Below, piece by piece: positions 33,763 to 42,462 of a stretch of 64,000 nucleotides of DNA (within the stretch, counting starts at the first letter, position 1; the number at the start of each line of letters is the position of its first letter). Both the position numbers and the translations under genes were made by a program. Source of the DNA: Cupriavidus agavae (lineage in GTDB: Bacteria > Pseudomonadota > Gammaproteobacteria > Burkholderiales > Burkholderiaceae); the NCBI RefSeq assembly GCF_004217045.1, contig NZ_SGXM01000004.1, positions 186,001 through 250,000 on the forward strand. The letters run 5' to 3'. The notes beneath the pieces are model-generated. The model worked only from the letters and a program-made list of their open reading frames with translations, was not told the origin of the DNA and did not search any database.

Positions 33763-35232
33763 TTGTTGATCGAAAGAGACGACGCCGCGATATCAGCGGC
33801 AGGCGCGCACGCGTCCGCAGTGGCCGCCCCCGGCACTGCACCCCATACCGCAGGCGCCCGACCGGGCACGCACCAACCGGGCCAGGTCACGCGCGGCCAG
33901 ATCGTGGCGCGCATCGAGCGCATGCCCGGCAACATGATGCACGTACGCGCCCGGCTGCTGATCGGCCTGGCCACGTTCTTCGACGGCTTCGACGTGATTG
34001 CCATCGCTGCCACGCTGCCGCTGCTGATCGGGCACTGGTCGCTCACGCCGGGACAGATCGGGTTGCTGATCGCCGCGCCGTCGGTCGGGCAACTGGTGGG
34101 TGCGCTGTTGTTTCCGGCACTGGCGGAGCGCTTCGGACGGTTGCGTTCGATCGGCTGGAGTGCCGGCATCATCGGGCTGATGAGCGTGTTCTGCGGCTTC
34201 GCGCCATCGTTCGAGATCTTCCTGCTGCTGCGTATCGTGCAAGGGTTGGGGCTGGGCGGGGAGTTGCCGGTGGCCGCCACCTACATCAACGAAGTCACGC
34301 GCGCGCACGGCCGCGGGCGCTTCGTGCTGCTGTACGAGGTGGTGTTTCCGATCGGCCTCATGGTGTCGAACGGTCTTGGTGCGGTGCTGGTGCCGCGTTA
34401 CGGGTGGGAAGTCATGTATTTCCTGGGCGGTGTGCCGCTCGTGCTGTTCTTCGTGCTGCGCAGGCTGATCCCCGAATCGCCGCGCTGGCTCGCCGAGAAG
34501 GGCCGCCTGGCCGAGGCCGACAGCGCGCTGCGCCAGTTCGAGGCGCGCGCCAGGGCGCCGCTGCCGCCGGTGGGCGACACGTCGCGCTTCGACGCGATGA
34601 CGGCGCGCCATCCGCGCCGCCGCGTCCGTGACCTCGTCAGCCGCGCCTACCTGGGCCGCACCCTGGCGGTGTGGATGTTGTGGGCGACCTGCGGCTTCAT
34701 TCAGTACGGTCTGTCGACCTGGCTGCCCACGGTCTACAAGACGGTCTACCATGCGCCGCTGCAACTGGCGCTCAATCTGGCGGCCGGTGCGTCGGTCCTT
34801 GGCGTGGTGGGGTCGCTCGTCTGCGCGATGATCGTGGATCGCGTGGGCCGCAAGCCCGTGATCAACGTGTCTTTCCTGTTGTGCGCGCTGTCGCTGGTGC
34901 TGGCTGGCGTCTTCCACGCCTCGTCGGTCTACGTGGTGGCTACGTTCTGCTCGCTCGCCATGGGCTTCCTGGCCTGCGGCTTCATCACCGCCTACGTCTA
35001 TACCCCCGAGCTGTATCCGACCAGCATCCGCGCGATGGGCTGCGGCCTGGGCGGCGCCTGGCTCAAGATCGCGGCGATCTTCGCGCCGGGCCTGATTGGT
35101 GCCACCATCGGCACCGGCAATCTGAGCGTGGCGTTCTATGGATTGGCCGTGGTGCCGCTGCTGGCTGCGGCGACAGTCTTCTGGCTCGGTATCGAAACCA
35201 AGGGCCAGGTGCTGGAGGAACTCGAGGTCTGA
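33763..35232 (+). CDS. MFS transporter, aromatic acid:H+ symporter type
   Basis: This is a 12-helix major facilitator protein with the features of aromatic-acid transporters of the AAHS type: LATFFDGFDVIAIAATLPLL in helix 1, FGRLRSIGWSAG in loop 2-3, RIVQGLGLGGELPVAATYIN in helix 4 and IDETKGQ-like IETKGQVLEELEV at the end. The start is uncertain. The conserved part begins near GQIVARIERMPGNMMHVRARLLIG, and TTG 33763 or 33766 is the most plausible of several weak starts. It is last in the Rieske operon and probably imports its substrate. A strong terminator follows. Confidence 0.9.
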   Translation: MLIERDDAAISAAGAHASAVAAPGTAPHTAGARPGTHQPGQVTRGQIVARIERMPGNMMHVRARLLIGLATFFDGFDVIAIAATLPLLIGHWSLTPGQIGLLIAAPSVGQLVGALLFPALAERFGRLRSIGWSAGIIGLMSVFCGFAPSFEIFLLLRIVQGLGLGGELPVAATYINEVTRAHGRGRFVLLYEVVFPIGLMVSNGLGAVLVPRYGWEVMYFLGGVPLVLFFVLRRLIPESPRWLAEKGRLAEADSALRQFEARARAPLPPVGDTSRFDAMTARHPRRRVRDLVSRAYLGRTLAVWMLWATCGFIQYGLSTWLPTVYKTVYHAPLQLALNLAAGASVLGVVGSLVCAMIVDRVGRKPVINVSFLLCALSLVLAGVFHASSVYVVATFCSLAMGFLACGFITAYVYTPELYPTSIRAMGCGLGGAWLKIAAIFAPGLIGATIGTGNLSVAFYGLAVVPLLAAATVFWLGIETKGQVLEELEV

Positions 35233-35258
35233 GCCTGCGAGTTGGTTGTTGTTGCTGC

Positions 35259-35293
35259 GCCCCGCCCCGACTTTCCCGTGGCGGGGCTTTTTT
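35259..35293 (+). terminator. Intrinsic terminator of the Rieske operon
   Basis: An 8-base-pair GC stem GCCCCGCC / GGCGGGGC with a 13-base loop is followed by six T residues, 26 bases after the MFS stop codon. It closes the long operon that began near 23198. Confidence 0.9.
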
Positions 35294-35435
35294 CGTCTGG
35301 GCCTCGGCGTTTGAGACGAATCTCAAAATGCCCGGAATGAGACAACTACGATTTTCTTTCCTGAACAGATGCCCTAAGGTTGCCTGACGGTCACGGTTGC
35401 CAAGGAGGCAGGCGGACCGCAACAACGTACGCGAA

Positions 35436-35462
35436 GTACGTCACGTACGTCACGTACGTCAG
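35436..35462 (+). repeat. Three tandem 9-bp units
   Basis: GTACGTCAC, GTACGTCAC and GTACGTCAG follow each other directly, 28 bases before the start codon of the coiled-coil protein gene. The unit carries the palindrome GTAC/ACGT. It may be a phase- or expression-tuning repeat or only a slippage product. Confidence 0.75.
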
Positions 35463-35489
35463 AAAAAGCAACGTCACAGGGGTCGGGTC

Positions 35490-36035
35490 ATGGCAATCAG
35501 CGTCACGGGCGAGGCATTCGCCGATGCGGACGGGAAGCAGTCTTCAGGGAAAGGAGTTCTCGGGATGAGGCGTCAGGGTGGAAGCGAAAGCAGTGGAAAG
35601 AAAGCCGATATGGGGTGGGCAACCGTCCTCGGCATGGTCGGGGGCGGGACGGCGTTCATCCTGTCGGTGTTCGTGTTTTTCAATGGACATGTGAACGAGA
35701 AGCAGCAGCCGCTCGATCAGGGCATCAGGAAACTGGACGCCAGGATGGACCGCAGCCAGCAAGCCATCACGCAACTGGGACAGGATCTGGCGCAAACGGG
35801 CGCCAAGCTGGGAGTCCTGGACTATCGCGTCGGAATATTGGAGACGCGGCTCGACAAGATGGATGCGCGTCTTGACACCATCGATACGCGACTTGATCAG
35901 GTCGACGTGCGCCTGGGCAAAGTCGAATCACGGCTGGAAACCGTTGATATCCGGCTGGCCGGCATGGACACCAAGCTTGCCGATATCAGCGAGACGATGG
36001 GCAAGGTTCTCGACGCTGTCTCCAGGCGCAGATAG
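35490..36035 (+). CDS. Membrane-anchored coiled-coil protein of unknown function
   Basis: This 181-residue protein is not one I can assign. After a charged N-terminus of about 40 residues comes one membrane helix (GWATVLGMVGGGTAFILSVF, about 41-64). From about 75 to the end there is an uninterrupted coiled coil with seven-residue repeats, very regular in the second half (RLDKMDARLDTIDTRL, then RLGKVESRLETVDIRL). It probably makes a long rod tethered to the inner membrane. ATG 35490 follows CACAGGGGTCGGGTC. It stands alone between the Rieske operon terminator and a convergent MarR gene. Confidence 0.75.
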   Translation: MAISVTGEAFADADGKQSSGKGVLGMRRQGGSESSGKKADMGWATVLGMVGGGTAFILSVFVFFNGHVNEKQQPLDQGIRKLDARMDRSQQAITQLGQDLAQTGAKLGVLDYRVGILETRLDKMDARLDTIDTRLDQVDVRLGKVESRLETVDIRLAGMDTKLADISETMGKVLDAVSRRR

Positions 36036-36054
36036 CCCGCTGCAGCGGGAAACG

Positions 36055-36579
36055 TTACTCCTTCCCGGCTCCGGTGCAGATGCCATGCAGCTTGCGCAGT
36101 CCGGTGTAGAGGCCGTGGCGTTCCTCGGGGGTCAGGAGCCGGATCACCGACGCCTGCCCGCGTCGTGCCAGCGGGATGACCTGGGCGTGAAGCGCGGCAC
36201 CCTGTTCACTGATCTTGCAGGCCAGCCGCCTGCGCGGGCTGCTGCCTTCGGATTCGAGAATCACCAGCCCGCGGTCTTCCAGCAGTCGCAGGGTCCGGCT
36301 GACCAGCGCCTTGTCCGAGGTCGACTGCTTGACCAGTTCGGCAAACGACAGCGCTTCACCGTGGGCGGCGAGCAGCGCGAGGATGCGCCATTCGGGCACG
36401 GTCAGGTCGAACTGTGTCGCATATGGCTCGGTGACGCTGTTGCGCAGGGCCGTGACCAGCTGGCTCAGCATGGTCGTCAGGAAGTCGTTGACTGTCAGCC
36501 CGGTGCCGGCCTCGTCAAGGCTGGACCAGGGATCGTCCTGCGGGATCTCGATGGGGGCGACGCGGGAGGTGCTGGACAT
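36055..36579 (-). CDS. MarR-family transcriptional regulator
   Basis: This 174-residue dimeric winged-HTH regulator has recognition region LSFAELVKQSTSDKALVSRT near residues 76-95, a wing (ILESEGSSPRRRLACKISEQG) and flanking dimerisation helices. The N-terminal 25 residues are an extra tail. MarR proteins in catabolic regions often respond to aromatic acids or their CoA esters. It diverges from the second IclR gene across 322 bases holding the shared palindrome, so its own promoter may also be under IclR control. Confidence 0.9.
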   Translation of the reverse strand: MSSTSRVAPIEIPQDDPWSSLDEAGTGLTVNDFLTTMLSQLVTALRNSVTEPYATQFDLTVPEWRILALLAAHGEALSFAELVKQSTSDKALVSRTLRLLEDRGLVILESEGSSPRRRLACKISEQGAALHAQVIPLARRGQASVIRLLTPEERHGLYTGLRKLHGICTGAGKE

Positions 36580-36771
36580 GGGGCGTTGGCAGAAAAGTTG
36601 AGAAACGGGCCGCTGCGGCCGGCTGCGATTGTCTCACATCGATTGTTGTTCGCAACTTTGTGCCGCGTCGCCGCGCGCCGAGGCGCGCTCCGCCTGTCAA
36701 TCAGGGTTTGACTTGAGTTGAGTCGTCAACAACTATTGCCTACATTGAGTTTGTTCCTGATGTGAATCTTG

Positions 36772-36787
36772 GTTTTACATATGAAAC
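36772..36787. promoter_or_regulatory. Putative IclR-type operator, copy 3, in the MarR-IclR intergenic region
   Basis: The sequence GTTTTACATATGAAAC is the reverse complement of GTTTCATATGTAAAAC and so matches copies 1 and 2 at all 14 defined positions. It lies 115 bases before the start of the second IclR gene. The surrounding 36580-36901 region holds no gene. It is AT-richer than its neighbours (for example TTGAGTTTGTTCCTGATGTG just upstream) and probably contains both divergent promoters. Confidence 0.72.
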
Positions 36788-36901
36788 ACATCTGCTAGTG
36801 TTCGGAATGCGGCAATGCGCCTCGCGTGCATGGCGCGACGGGGAGCATGTTATATCGATCCGTAGCCGTCATCGGCAAACCGAACCTGAGGCAGAGAGAC
36901 C

Positions 36902-37723
36902 ATGAGCAATGACACTCCCGCAGAGGAGACGCAGGACAAGTACATCGTGCCCGGCCTGGAGCGGGGGCTCCGGTTACTTGGCGAGTTCAGCAGCAAGGAC
37001 CGCACGCTGTCGGCGGCGGAACTGGCGCGGCGGCTGAAGGTGCCGCGCTCCACGGTGTTCCGGCTGCTGGCCACGCTGGAAATGATGGGATTCGTCGAGC
37101 GCACCGATGGTGGCCGGGAGTTTCGTCTTGGCATGGCCGTGTTGCGGCTGGGGTTCGACTACCTGGCATCGCTGGAACTGACCGAACTGGGGCGGCCGTT
37201 GCTGGACCGCCTGCGCGACGAGATCCACTATCCGTGCAACCTCGTGGTGCGGGATGGCAGGTCGATCGTCTACGTGGCGAAGTCCGTGGCGGCGCGGCCA
37301 TTCAGCAGCACGGTCAACGTCGGTACGCGCCTGCCGGCGCATGCCACGGTGCTGGGGCGGGTCTTGCTGGAGGACCTCACGCTGGGCGAGTTGCACGCGC
37401 TGTATCCCGAGCCCCAGCTCGAGGTGTTCTCGGACAGCACGCCGCGCACGGTGGAGGAGTTGTACGAGATGGTGCAGCGGGACCGCGAGCGCGGCTACGT
37501 GCTGCACGAGGGCTTCTTCGAAGCCAGCATCTCGACAATTGCGGCGCCCGTCCGCGACCGTACCGCGCGCGTGGTGGCGGCGCTGGGCGCGACGATTCCG
37601 GCAGCTCGGATCGAGACGGCACTGCTCGAACCGATGGTGGACAAGGTGCGCGGCGCGGCGGCGGAGTTGTCGCGACTGCTGGATTACCGGCCAGGCCTGG
37701 GCGGCAGGGTGGCTGGCGCATGA
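36902..37723 (+). CDS. IclR-family transcriptional regulator 2
   Basis: This 273-residue paralogue of the regulator at 25960 has the same winged HTH (LSAAELARRLKVPRSTVFRL) and effector domain (LPAHATVLGRVLLEDL, EGFFEASISTIAAPVRDRTA). The HTH recognition helix is nearly the same in both, so the two may bind the same operator, and heterodimers are possible. It begins MSNDTPAEETQDKYIVPGLE; the shared start of homology is at YIVPGLERGLRLL. It heads a unit with a Bug protein and IorAB-type genes. GAGGCAGAGAGACC lies upstream. Confidence 0.94.
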   Translation: MSNDTPAEETQDKYIVPGLERGLRLLGEFSSKDRTLSAAELARRLKVPRSTVFRLLATLEMMGFVERTDGGREFRLGMAVLRLGFDYLASLELTELGRPLLDRLRDEIHYPCNLVVRDGRSIVYVAKSVAARPFSSTVNVGTRLPAHATVLGRVLLEDLTLGELHALYPEPQLEVFSDSTPRTVEELYEMVQRDRERGYVLHEGFFEASISTIAAPVRDRTARVVAALGATIPAARIETALLEPMVDKVRGAAAELSRLLDYRPGLGGRVAGA

Positions 37724-37768
37724 CATAGCCGCACCCACAACAGGCAGCAAGACAAGCAGGAAGAGACC

Positions 37769-38800
37769 ATGCATCACGGCAGCCCCCTCGCGCATCGGCG
37801 AACCGCACCATCCCTGGCACGGAGGATTCCGGCCTTCCTGGCCTTCGCCGGAGCGGTCTTCTTCATGGCCGGTGCTGGCGCCGGGGCGGCACAGGCTGCA
37901 TGCGCGACGGTACGGATCGTCGTGCCATTTCCGGCGGGCGGACCGGCTGACCAGTTGGCCCGGACGCTTTCCCAAGGGCTCCAGCCGGGCAAGGACGTGC
38001 CGATCGTGGTCGACAACAAGCCAGGCGCCAACGGCAACATCGGTATCGACGCGGTGCGGCGTGCCGCCGCCGACGGCTGCACCTGGCTCGTGGTGCCGGC
38101 GGGCAACCTGACGATCAACCCGACGCTGTTTCCGGCGCTGTCGTATCAGGTGGCGCGCGACTTCCGCCCGGTGTCGCTGCTCGCCAGTTCGCCGAACGTC
38201 CTGGCCGTGCATCCCTCTGTCAAGGCCCGCACGGTGCCTGAGCTCGTGGCGCTGGCGCGTGAGGCCGACCGCAACAAGGCGCCGCTCGGGTACGCCAGCC
38301 CCGGCGTCGGCAGCGGGCTGCATCTGGCGGGCGAACTGTTCCGCCACAAGGCCGGCGTCAACATGCTCCACGTGCCATACAAGGGCACGACGCAGGCCAT
38401 GACCGATGTCGCCGGCGGGCAGGTGCCCATACTGTTCGGCACGTGGCCGACCCTCGCGCCGTTCATCCAGTCCGGTGCACTGCGCGCCATCGCGGTCACG
38501 CAGTCCCGCCGCTCGCCCGCGGCCCCCGATGTACCGTCGATGGCCGAGCAGGGGATGGAGGGTATCGACGTCAGCTCGTGGTACGCGCTGCTCGTGCCGG
38601 CCGCCACACCGCAGCCGCTGGCCGACGCGCTGTCCACCGACGTCCGCGCGCTGTTCGGCACGTCAGCCGTGCGCGCCGATCTGCAGCGCCAGGGGCTGGA
38701 ACCCGTGGCCAGTACGCCCGACGCACTGGCGGCACGCATCCGCGACGACACCGCCGCCTGGGCCACGCTGATCCGCACGTACCGCATCACGGCGGAATAG
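37769..38800 (+). CDS. Bug/TctC-family periplasmic substrate-binding protein
   Basis: This is a 343-residue secreted binding protein. The signal peptide has a long basic N-region and a hydrophobic core ([20 protein letters not shown]), cleaved after QAA. The mature part starts [20 protein letters not shown] with the family's ligand loop, then [13 protein letters not shown]. No TctAB partners are nearby. It lies between the second IclR gene (45 bases before it) and the IorAB genes, and probably captures the substrate or an inducer of that hydroxylase. RBS GGAAGAGACC precedes it. Confidence 0.92.
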   Translation: MHHGSPLAHRRTAPSLARRIPAFLAFAGAVFFMAGAGAGAAQAACATVRIVVPFPAGGPADQLARTLSQGLQPGKDVPIVVDNKPGANGNIGIDAVRRAAADGCTWLVVPAGNLTINPTLFPALSYQVARDFRPVSLLASSPNVLAVHPSVKARTVPELVALAREADRNKAPLGYASPGVGSGLHLAGELFRHKAGVNMLHVPYKGTTQAMTDVAGGQVPILFGTWPTLAPFIQSGALRAIAVTQSRRSPAAPDVPSMAEQGMEGIDVSSWYALLVPAATPQPLADALSTDVRALFGTSAVRADLQRQGLEPVASTPDALAARIRDDTAAWATLIRTYRITAE

Positions 38801-38925
38801 CGCCCGCGCCGCCCGGCGCTCCCTCTTCGAACCTCTTTCTCCGAGCTGTATCTGGCCGCACCCCGCGCCGTGCAGGGTGGCGGGCGGCCGTCTGTTTCCT
38901 GCACACCTGCACATGCGAGGCAACC

Positions 38926-39366
38926 ATGGATTTTGTGTTGAACGGAAAGACGACGCGCTTCGACGGCGACGGCGATACGCCGCTGCTATGGGTGATCCGC
39001 GATGACGCCGGACTGACCGGTACCAAATATGGCTGCGGCATCGGTGCCTGTGGCGCATGCACCGTGCACGTGGATGGCAATGCGCAGCGTGCGTGCGTGA
39101 CACCGGTCTCGACCGTCGCGGGGCGAGCCGTGACGACGATCGAGGGCCTCTCGGTCGACCGGTCGCACAAGGTCCAACAGGCATGGATTGCCAGCGATGT
39201 GCCGCAGTGCGGCTACTGCCAGTCGGGCATGGTGATGGCCGTCAGCGCTTTGCTCCGGCAGAACCCGCACCCCACCGACAAGGACATCGACGCCGCAGTC
39301 AGCAACCTGTGCCGCTGCGCCACCTATCACCGTATCCGGGAGGCCGTCCATGCCGCAGCAAAGTGA
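38926..39366 (+). CDS. IorA-type [2Fe-2S] small subunit of a molybdenum hydroxylase
   Basis: This 146-residue iron-sulfur subunit has two [2Fe-2S] clusters: plant-type near residues 38-60 ([17 protein letters not shown], Cys later in RACVTP) and the helical one near 98-136 (QCGYCQSGM and CRCATYHRI). With the large subunit it forms a xanthine-oxidase-family enzyme without FAD domain, like isoquinoline 1-oxidoreductase or aldehyde dehydrogenase (IorAB). Electrons go to a cytochrome or the respiratory chain. GCGAGGCAACC precedes ATG 38926. The end overlaps the large-subunit gene by 17 bases. Confidence 0.93.
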   Translation: MDFVLNGKTTRFDGDGDTPLLWVIRDDAGLTGTKYGCGIGACGACTVHVDGNAQRACVTPVSTVAGRAVTTIEGLSVDRSHKVQQAWIASDVPQCGYCQSGMVMAVSALLRQNPHPTDKDIDAAVSNLCRCATYHRIREAVHAAAK

Positions 39367-41536
39367 AACGCCGACCAGCCTCGCACGACGCGGCTTCCTG
39401 AAGAGCGGTGCTGCGCTGGCCGGCGCGCTGTGCGTCCCGCTGCCGGCCCTGGCCAACGGTCGTACCGTCGACAGCGGTGCGCATGGCACGCATGAGATCA
39501 CCGACTGGATCTGGATCGAGCCGGACGGCGCGATCACGCTGGGTTTGTCGCAGTGCGAATGCGGGCAAGGCGTCTACACTGGCATGCCACAGATCCTGGC
39601 CGACGAACTCGACGCCGACTGGCAGCGCGTGGCCATCGTGTTCGTCACCGGCCGGGACGCCTACCGGACGGGTGCCGCCTACGAGGAGCCGCAGCAGTTC
39701 GTCGGCGCATCGATGTCGGCGACGCTGTTCTACCAGCGCCTGCGCATCGCCGGCGCCCAGGCCCGCGAGGTGCTGACGATGGCGGCGGCCAGGCGGCTGC
39801 AGGTGCGTCCCGGCCAGTGCTACAGCGAAAAGGGCCGTGTGGTCCATGGCGCCACTGGCCGGTCGTTCGGCTATGGCGAACTGGCCGCGGAGGCGGCGCA
39901 ACTGCCGCTCAACCCGTCGCCGCGCCTCAAGAGCGAGGCCGAGCACAGGCTGATCGGGCAGGACCTGCGGCGCAAGGACACGCCGCCCAAGGTCGATGGC
40001 TCGGCAGAATTCGGTATCGATGTGCGTGTGCCGGGCATGCTGTACGGGGCGCTGAAAATGCCGCCGACGATCACCGGCAAGGTCATCGGGCTGCGCAACG
40101 CCGATGCCGTGAAGGCCATGCCGGGCGTGCAGGCCGTGGTGCAGGCGCCCGATGCGGCCATCGTGGTGGCCACCAGCTACTGGCTGGCGAAGAAGGGCGC
40201 CGACGCGCTGGAACTGGAAGTCGATCCGGGGGCGGCGCGCGACCTGGACAGCGATGCCATCCTGGCGGCGCGGGCGGCCGCGCTGGGCGCGCCGGAGGCG
40301 GTGGTGGCGACCCGGCTCGGGGAGCCCGATGCGGTGCTGGCCCGAGGCGGCCGGCGGGTGGAGGCGGACTACCACACGCCGTACATCGTTCACGCGACGA
40401 TGGAGTCAGTCAACGCGACGGTGCATGTGCGCGACGACGCCATCGAGGTCTGGGGCCCGATCCAGGGACAGGATTTCGTGCGCAACGCGCTGGGCAAGCT
40501 GTACCAGCGCAAGCCCGAGACGGTCATCGTGCACACCACGTTCCTCGGCGGCAGCTTCGGGCGCAAGTTCCTGCCGGATTTCGTGGTGCACGCGGCGCGG
40601 GCGTCGGCGGCGGTGGGCAAGCCGGTCAAGGTGATCCGCTCGCGCGAGGACGACATCCGCCACGGTTACTACCGGCCCGGCGTGTCGGGCCGCTTCCGCG
40701 CGGTGCTTGACGAGAAAGGCATGCCGAAGGCGATGCATGCGCGGCTGACCGGCCAGTCGCTCTACGGCGTCATCAAGGCAGAGCGCATGGCGAAGCAGGG
40801 TGGCTGGGACGAGACGATGCTGGAGGCGCTCTACGATTGCGTCTACCGTGTGCCGAACCTCAAGGTCGACATGATCGACGTCAAGCAGCCGATTCCGGTC
40901 AGTTTCATGCGCAGCGTGGGGTCCACGTCGAGCGTGTTCATGCTGGAGAGCTTCGTCAACGAGATGGCCGACGCAGCGGGGATCGACCCCTATCGCTATC
41001 GGCGCGCGCTGCTGGCGCACAACCCGCTGGCGGTGCGCACGCTCGATGCCGCTGCCCGGGCTGCCAACTGGGACCGCAAGCCCGCCCCGGGGGTGACGCG
41101 CGGATTCACGTTCAACCTGTACACCGGGCGGGGCGAGGCGTTCCAGACCTATGTGGCGATGGCGCTGGAACTGCAGCGCGCCGGCAAGGGCTTCCGGGTC
41201 AGGCGCGTGGTCTGCGCCGTGGAATGCGGGCGCGCGATCAATCCGAACCTGATCCGCGCCAATATCGAAGGCGGCATCGGCTTCGCGCTGACCAACACGC
41301 TGAAGAGCGAAATCTCGTTCCAGGGCGGCGTGGTCCAGCAGAGCAATTTCCACGACTACCCGCTGCTGCAACTGGCGGAAATGCCGCGGATCGAGACCGT
41401 GATCGTGGCCAGCGACCGGCCGCCGCAGGGCTGCGGCGAGGTGTCGCTCGGCCCCACGGCGCCGGCAGTGGCACATGCGCTGTACCAGGCGACGAAGCGG
41501 CGAAGCAGGTCGATGCCGATGAAGCTGGAGGGGTAG
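39350..41536 (+). CDS. IorB-type molybdopterin large subunit of a molybdenum hydroxylase
   Basis: This 728-residue catalytic subunit binds the molybdenum cofactor. It has a twin-arginine signal ([16 protein letters not shown], residues 12-27), so the folded heterodimer is probably exported to the periplasm with the small subunit. Family motifs include [20 protein letters not shown] near 64, [16 protein letters not shown] near 400 and the C-terminal [20 protein letters not shown] with the catalytic Glu near 705. Such enzymes hydroxylate N-heteroaromatics or oxidise aldehydes with water as oxygen donor. No c-type cytochrome subunit or XdhC-type maturation gene is adjacent, so these must be elsewhere. 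Confidence 0.93.
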   Translation: MPQQSETPTSLARRGFLKSGAALAGALCVPLPALANGRTVDSGAHGTHEITDWIWIEPDGAITLGLSQCECGQGVYTGMPQILADELDADWQRVAIVFVTGRDAYRTGAAYEEPQQFVGASMSATLFYQRLRIAGAQAREVLTMAAARRLQVRPGQCYSEKGRVVHGATGRSFGYGELAAEAAQLPLNPSPRLKSEAEHRLIGQDLRRKDTPPKVDGSAEFGIDVRVPGMLYGALKMPPTITGKVIGLRNADAVKAMPGVQAVVQAPDAAIVVATSYWLAKKGADALELEVDPGAARDLDSDAILAARAAALGAPEAVVATRLGEPDAVLARGGRRVEADYHTPYIVHATMESVNATVHVRDDAIEVWGPIQGQDFVRNALGKLYQRKPETVIVHTTFLGGSFGRKFLPDFVVHAARASAAVGKPVKVIRSREDDIRHGYYRPGVSGRFRAVLDEKGMPKAMHARLTGQSLYGVIKAERMAKQGGWDETMLEALYDCVYRVPNLKVDMIDVKQPIPVSFMRSVGSTSSVFMLESFVNEMADAAGIDPYRYRRALLAHNPLAVRTLDAAARAANWDRKPAPGVTRGFTFNLYTGRGEAFQTYVAMALELQRAGKGFRVRRVVCAVECGRAINPNLIRANIEGGIGFALTNTLKSEISFQGGVVQQSNFHDYPLLQLAEMPRIETVIVASDRPPQGCGEVSLGPTAPAVAHALYQATKRRSRSMPMKLEG

Positions 41537-41560
41537 CGTCAGGCGGGAACGACCGTAGCT

Positions 41561-41597
41561 TTGCTGCCCTCTCCCACATTGCGAGAGAGGGCAGCAA
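41561..41597. terminator. Perfect 13-bp hairpin between convergent genes
   Basis: Arms TTGCTGCCCTCTC and GAGAGGGCAGCAA enclose an 11-base loop, between the convergent IorB and SDR genes. A related hairpin with the same CCCTCTCCCA/GAGAGG design lies at 48366-48400. It probably works as a bidirectional terminator and may belong to an interspersed repeat family. Confidence 0.7.
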
Positions 41598-41606
41598 GTA
41601 CAGGCC

Positions 41607-42347
41607 TCAAGCGGCAAAGCCCCCATCGATATTCAGGCTGGCCCCGGTGACGAAGCCCGCGTCCGGACCGGCCAGGTAAGCCACCATGCCGGCGATTTCC
41701 TCGGGGCGGCCATGGCGCTGCAGCGCCATCAGGCCGTGCAGCGACTTGGCGAACTCCGAATCCTCGGGGTTCATGTCGGTGTTGATCGGGCCCGGCTGGA
41801 CGTTGTTCACGGTGATGCCCTTCGGTCCCAGGTCGCGGGCCATGCCCTGGACCAGGCCCTTCAGCGCGGACTTGCTCATGGCGTAGGCGGCGCCGCCGGC
41901 GAACGGCATGCGGTCGGCGTTGGTGCTGCCGATATTGATGATCCGGCCGCCTTCGCCCATGTGGGCCAGCGCGGCCTTGGAGGCCACGAAGATGGCGCGC
42001 ACGTTGACCGCGAAGGTCTTGTCGAAGTCTTCGAGCGCGAATTCGTCCACAGCGCCCAGGAACAGCACGCCGGCGTTGTTGACGAGTATGTCGATCTTGC
42101 CGAAATGGGTGGCGGCGTCGTTGATGGCGCGGGTGACGGCCGAGGCGTCGGCGGCGTCGGCCTGGTAGGCCCTGGCGCGGCCGCCTTCGGCCTCGATCGC
42201 CGCGACCAGTTCCTGCGCGCCGGCGCCGGAGCTCTGGTAGGTGAAGGCGACGGCGGCGCCGTCACGGGCCAGCCGGCGCACGATGGCGGCGCCAATGCCG
42301 CGGGAGCCGCCGGTGACGAAAGCGATCTTGTTCGAGAGCGTGGTCAT
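41607..42347 (-). CDS. Short-chain dehydrogenase, FabG-like
   Basis: This 246-residue classical SDR has TGGSRGIG (residues 12-19), NNAG near 90, catalytic Ser in NIGSTN near 140 and Tyr-Lys in YAMSKSAL near 155-159. TYQSS after the second strand is the usual NADP-type pattern of FabG-like enzymes. It is monocistronic and diverges from a LysR regulator 115 bases away, a common regulator-target arrangement. The substrate is not predictable; many relatives are general carbonyl reductases. Confidence 0.9.
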   Translation of the reverse strand: MTTLSNKIAFVTGGSRGIGAAIVRRLARDGAAVAFTYQSSGAGAQELVAAIEAEGGRARAYQADAADASAVTRAINDAATHFGKIDILVNNAGVLFLGAVDEFALEDFDKTFAVNVRAIFVASKAALAHMGEGGRIINIGSTNADRMPFAGGAAYAMSKSALKGLVQGMARDLGPKGITVNNVQPGPINTDMNPEDSEFAKSLHGLMALQRHGRPEEIAGMVAYLAGPDAGFVTGASLNIDGGFAA

Positions 42348-42462
42348 GATGTTTTTCCTTTGGTTCGGAAGGGTTGGTGAACCCAGTATGGTTGGCCCGA
42401 TCTCCTACCGCTAGTCTCGAATCGGAATTAACTTTTTCAACCGTTGGTATAAGCTTCGCGGC

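Noticed and set aside
35436..35462. A possible CRISPR-like array
   Set aside because: Units are 9 bp and directly adjacent with no spacers; no cas genes occur.
36036..36049. The palindrome CCCGCTGCAGCGGG as a terminator
   Set aside because: It has no loop and no T-run, so a stable RNA hairpin is unlikely.
39350..39366. A possible frameshift joining the IorA and IorB genes
   Set aside because: A short overlap between separate small and large subunit genes is normal, and the large subunit begins with its own Tat signal.
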